From Gammaproteobacteria bacterium (lineage in GTDB: Bacteria > Pseudomonadota > Gammaproteobacteria > S012-40), in the NCBI GenBank assembly GCA_029864945.1, contig JAOTSL010000047.1:1-14551 (forward strand): a stretch of DNA of 14,551 bases, read 5' to 3'. The notes beneath the pieces were generated by a model. That model worked only from the letters and a program-made list of their open reading frames with translations. It did no database searches and had not been told where the DNA came from. The translations under genes were made by a program, and so were the position numbers. Each line of letters opens with the position of its first letter. The stretch's first letter is position 1. This document shows positions 14,313-14,551 of this stretch, piece by piece.

Positions 14313-14551
14313 TTTTGTGGTGATCATTGCTAAAGAGCGCTTCTAAAGAGTACTTGCAAAGACCCTTTGTGAAGAACAATGAAGTATATTGTTTGTTATA
14401 CTGTAACTGCTCAGCGTGTTTAGATTTTGCCTCAGGTCTCGACAATTGCTCCTGCATTGTTCTACCTTCGGCCTTCCATGGCCTCGAAGGCGTTTTCGCA
14501 CGGAGAGAGGGAGCATATAAAAATATGTGACCGATTGAGTACGAAAACAAC
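14313..14551. other. Right-edge non-coding stretch with a candidate terminator
   Basis: No convincing gene. Short open frames on both strands overlap one another and have no supporting ribosome binding site or protein pattern. An imperfect hairpin lies at 14465-14490 (see separate entry). AGAGAGGGAG followed by an AT-rich segment near 14505-14525 may belong to the control region of a gene beyond the window. Confidence 0.45.
14465..14496 (+). terminator. Candidate terminator after the GGDEF-EAL gene
   Basis: CCTTC (14465-14469) pairs with GAAGG (14486-14490) and GGCC (14470-14473) with GGCC (14480-14483), leaving a 2-nt bulge and a 6-nt loop; TTTT follows at 14493-14496. The stem is GC-rich, but the T-run is short and offset, and it lies 150 bp after the stop codon. 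Confidence 0.35.

Noticed and set aside
14327..14530. Small + strand open frame after the GGDEF-EAL gene
   Set aside because: It starts at TTG without a ribosome binding site, its composition is not protein-like, and it runs through the candidate terminator hairpin.
14302..14550. Small - strand open frame at the right edge
   Set aside because: It overlaps the end of the GGDEF-EAL gene, lacks start signals and shows no recognisable domain.

Overview
The window comes from an AT-leaning bacterial chromosome. A marine or aquatic gammaproteobacterium fits best: Gram-negative envelope genes (lipobox lipoprotein, LolA-fold protein, c-type cytochrome), a short voltage-gated cation channel, and a typical gammaproteobacterial HAMP-PAS-GGDEF-EAL protein. 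The taxon is inferred from gene style only; no rRNA or other marker is present. Every gene I can support is on the + strand. I see no tRNA, rRNA, CRISPR array, origin or transposase gene.

Left part (1-3012): the last 34 codons of an unidentified gene, closed by a 16-bp terminator hairpin; a one-domain voltage-gated cation channel with an unusually acidic selectivity filter (TLEDWTD); an orphan CheY-like receiver; then an acyltransferase of the PlsC superfamily followed 42 bp later by a histidine phosphatase, probably one two-gene unit.

Middle (3013-5112): a lone secreted protein of unknown function with all the marks of an efficiently expressed one-gene transcript (TTGACA box, long leader with a hairpin, strong ribosome binding site, 14-bp terminator). 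It is flanked by two long non-coding stretches. The downstream stretch holds three copies of ATTGTGTA in alternating orientation.

Right part (5113-11563): the most interesting region. An O-methyltransferase-fold protein and an exported LolA-like protein form one unit ending in a terminator. A 160-bp MITE-like inverted-repeat element flanked by CTAG follows. Then come a small class I cytochrome c, a lipoprotein seven-bladed propeller (GTGA overlap with the cytochrome gene), a second membrane-anchored seven-bladed propeller with its own perfect TATAAT box, and an exported six-kelch protein with an extra C-terminal domain (TGATG overlap). The two propellers are diverged paralogues sharing an unusual insert between blades 4 and 5. 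Together these genes look like an envelope redox or assembly module that I cannot match to a named system.

Right end (11564-14551): a second, solitary MITE-like end, then a membrane-bound c-di-GMP enzyme whose sensor domain carries a CxxCH haem-attachment motif and whose GGDEF, I-site and EAL residues are all intact. It is a plausible redox- or gas-responsive neighbour of the cytochrome module, though nothing in the sequence proves a link.
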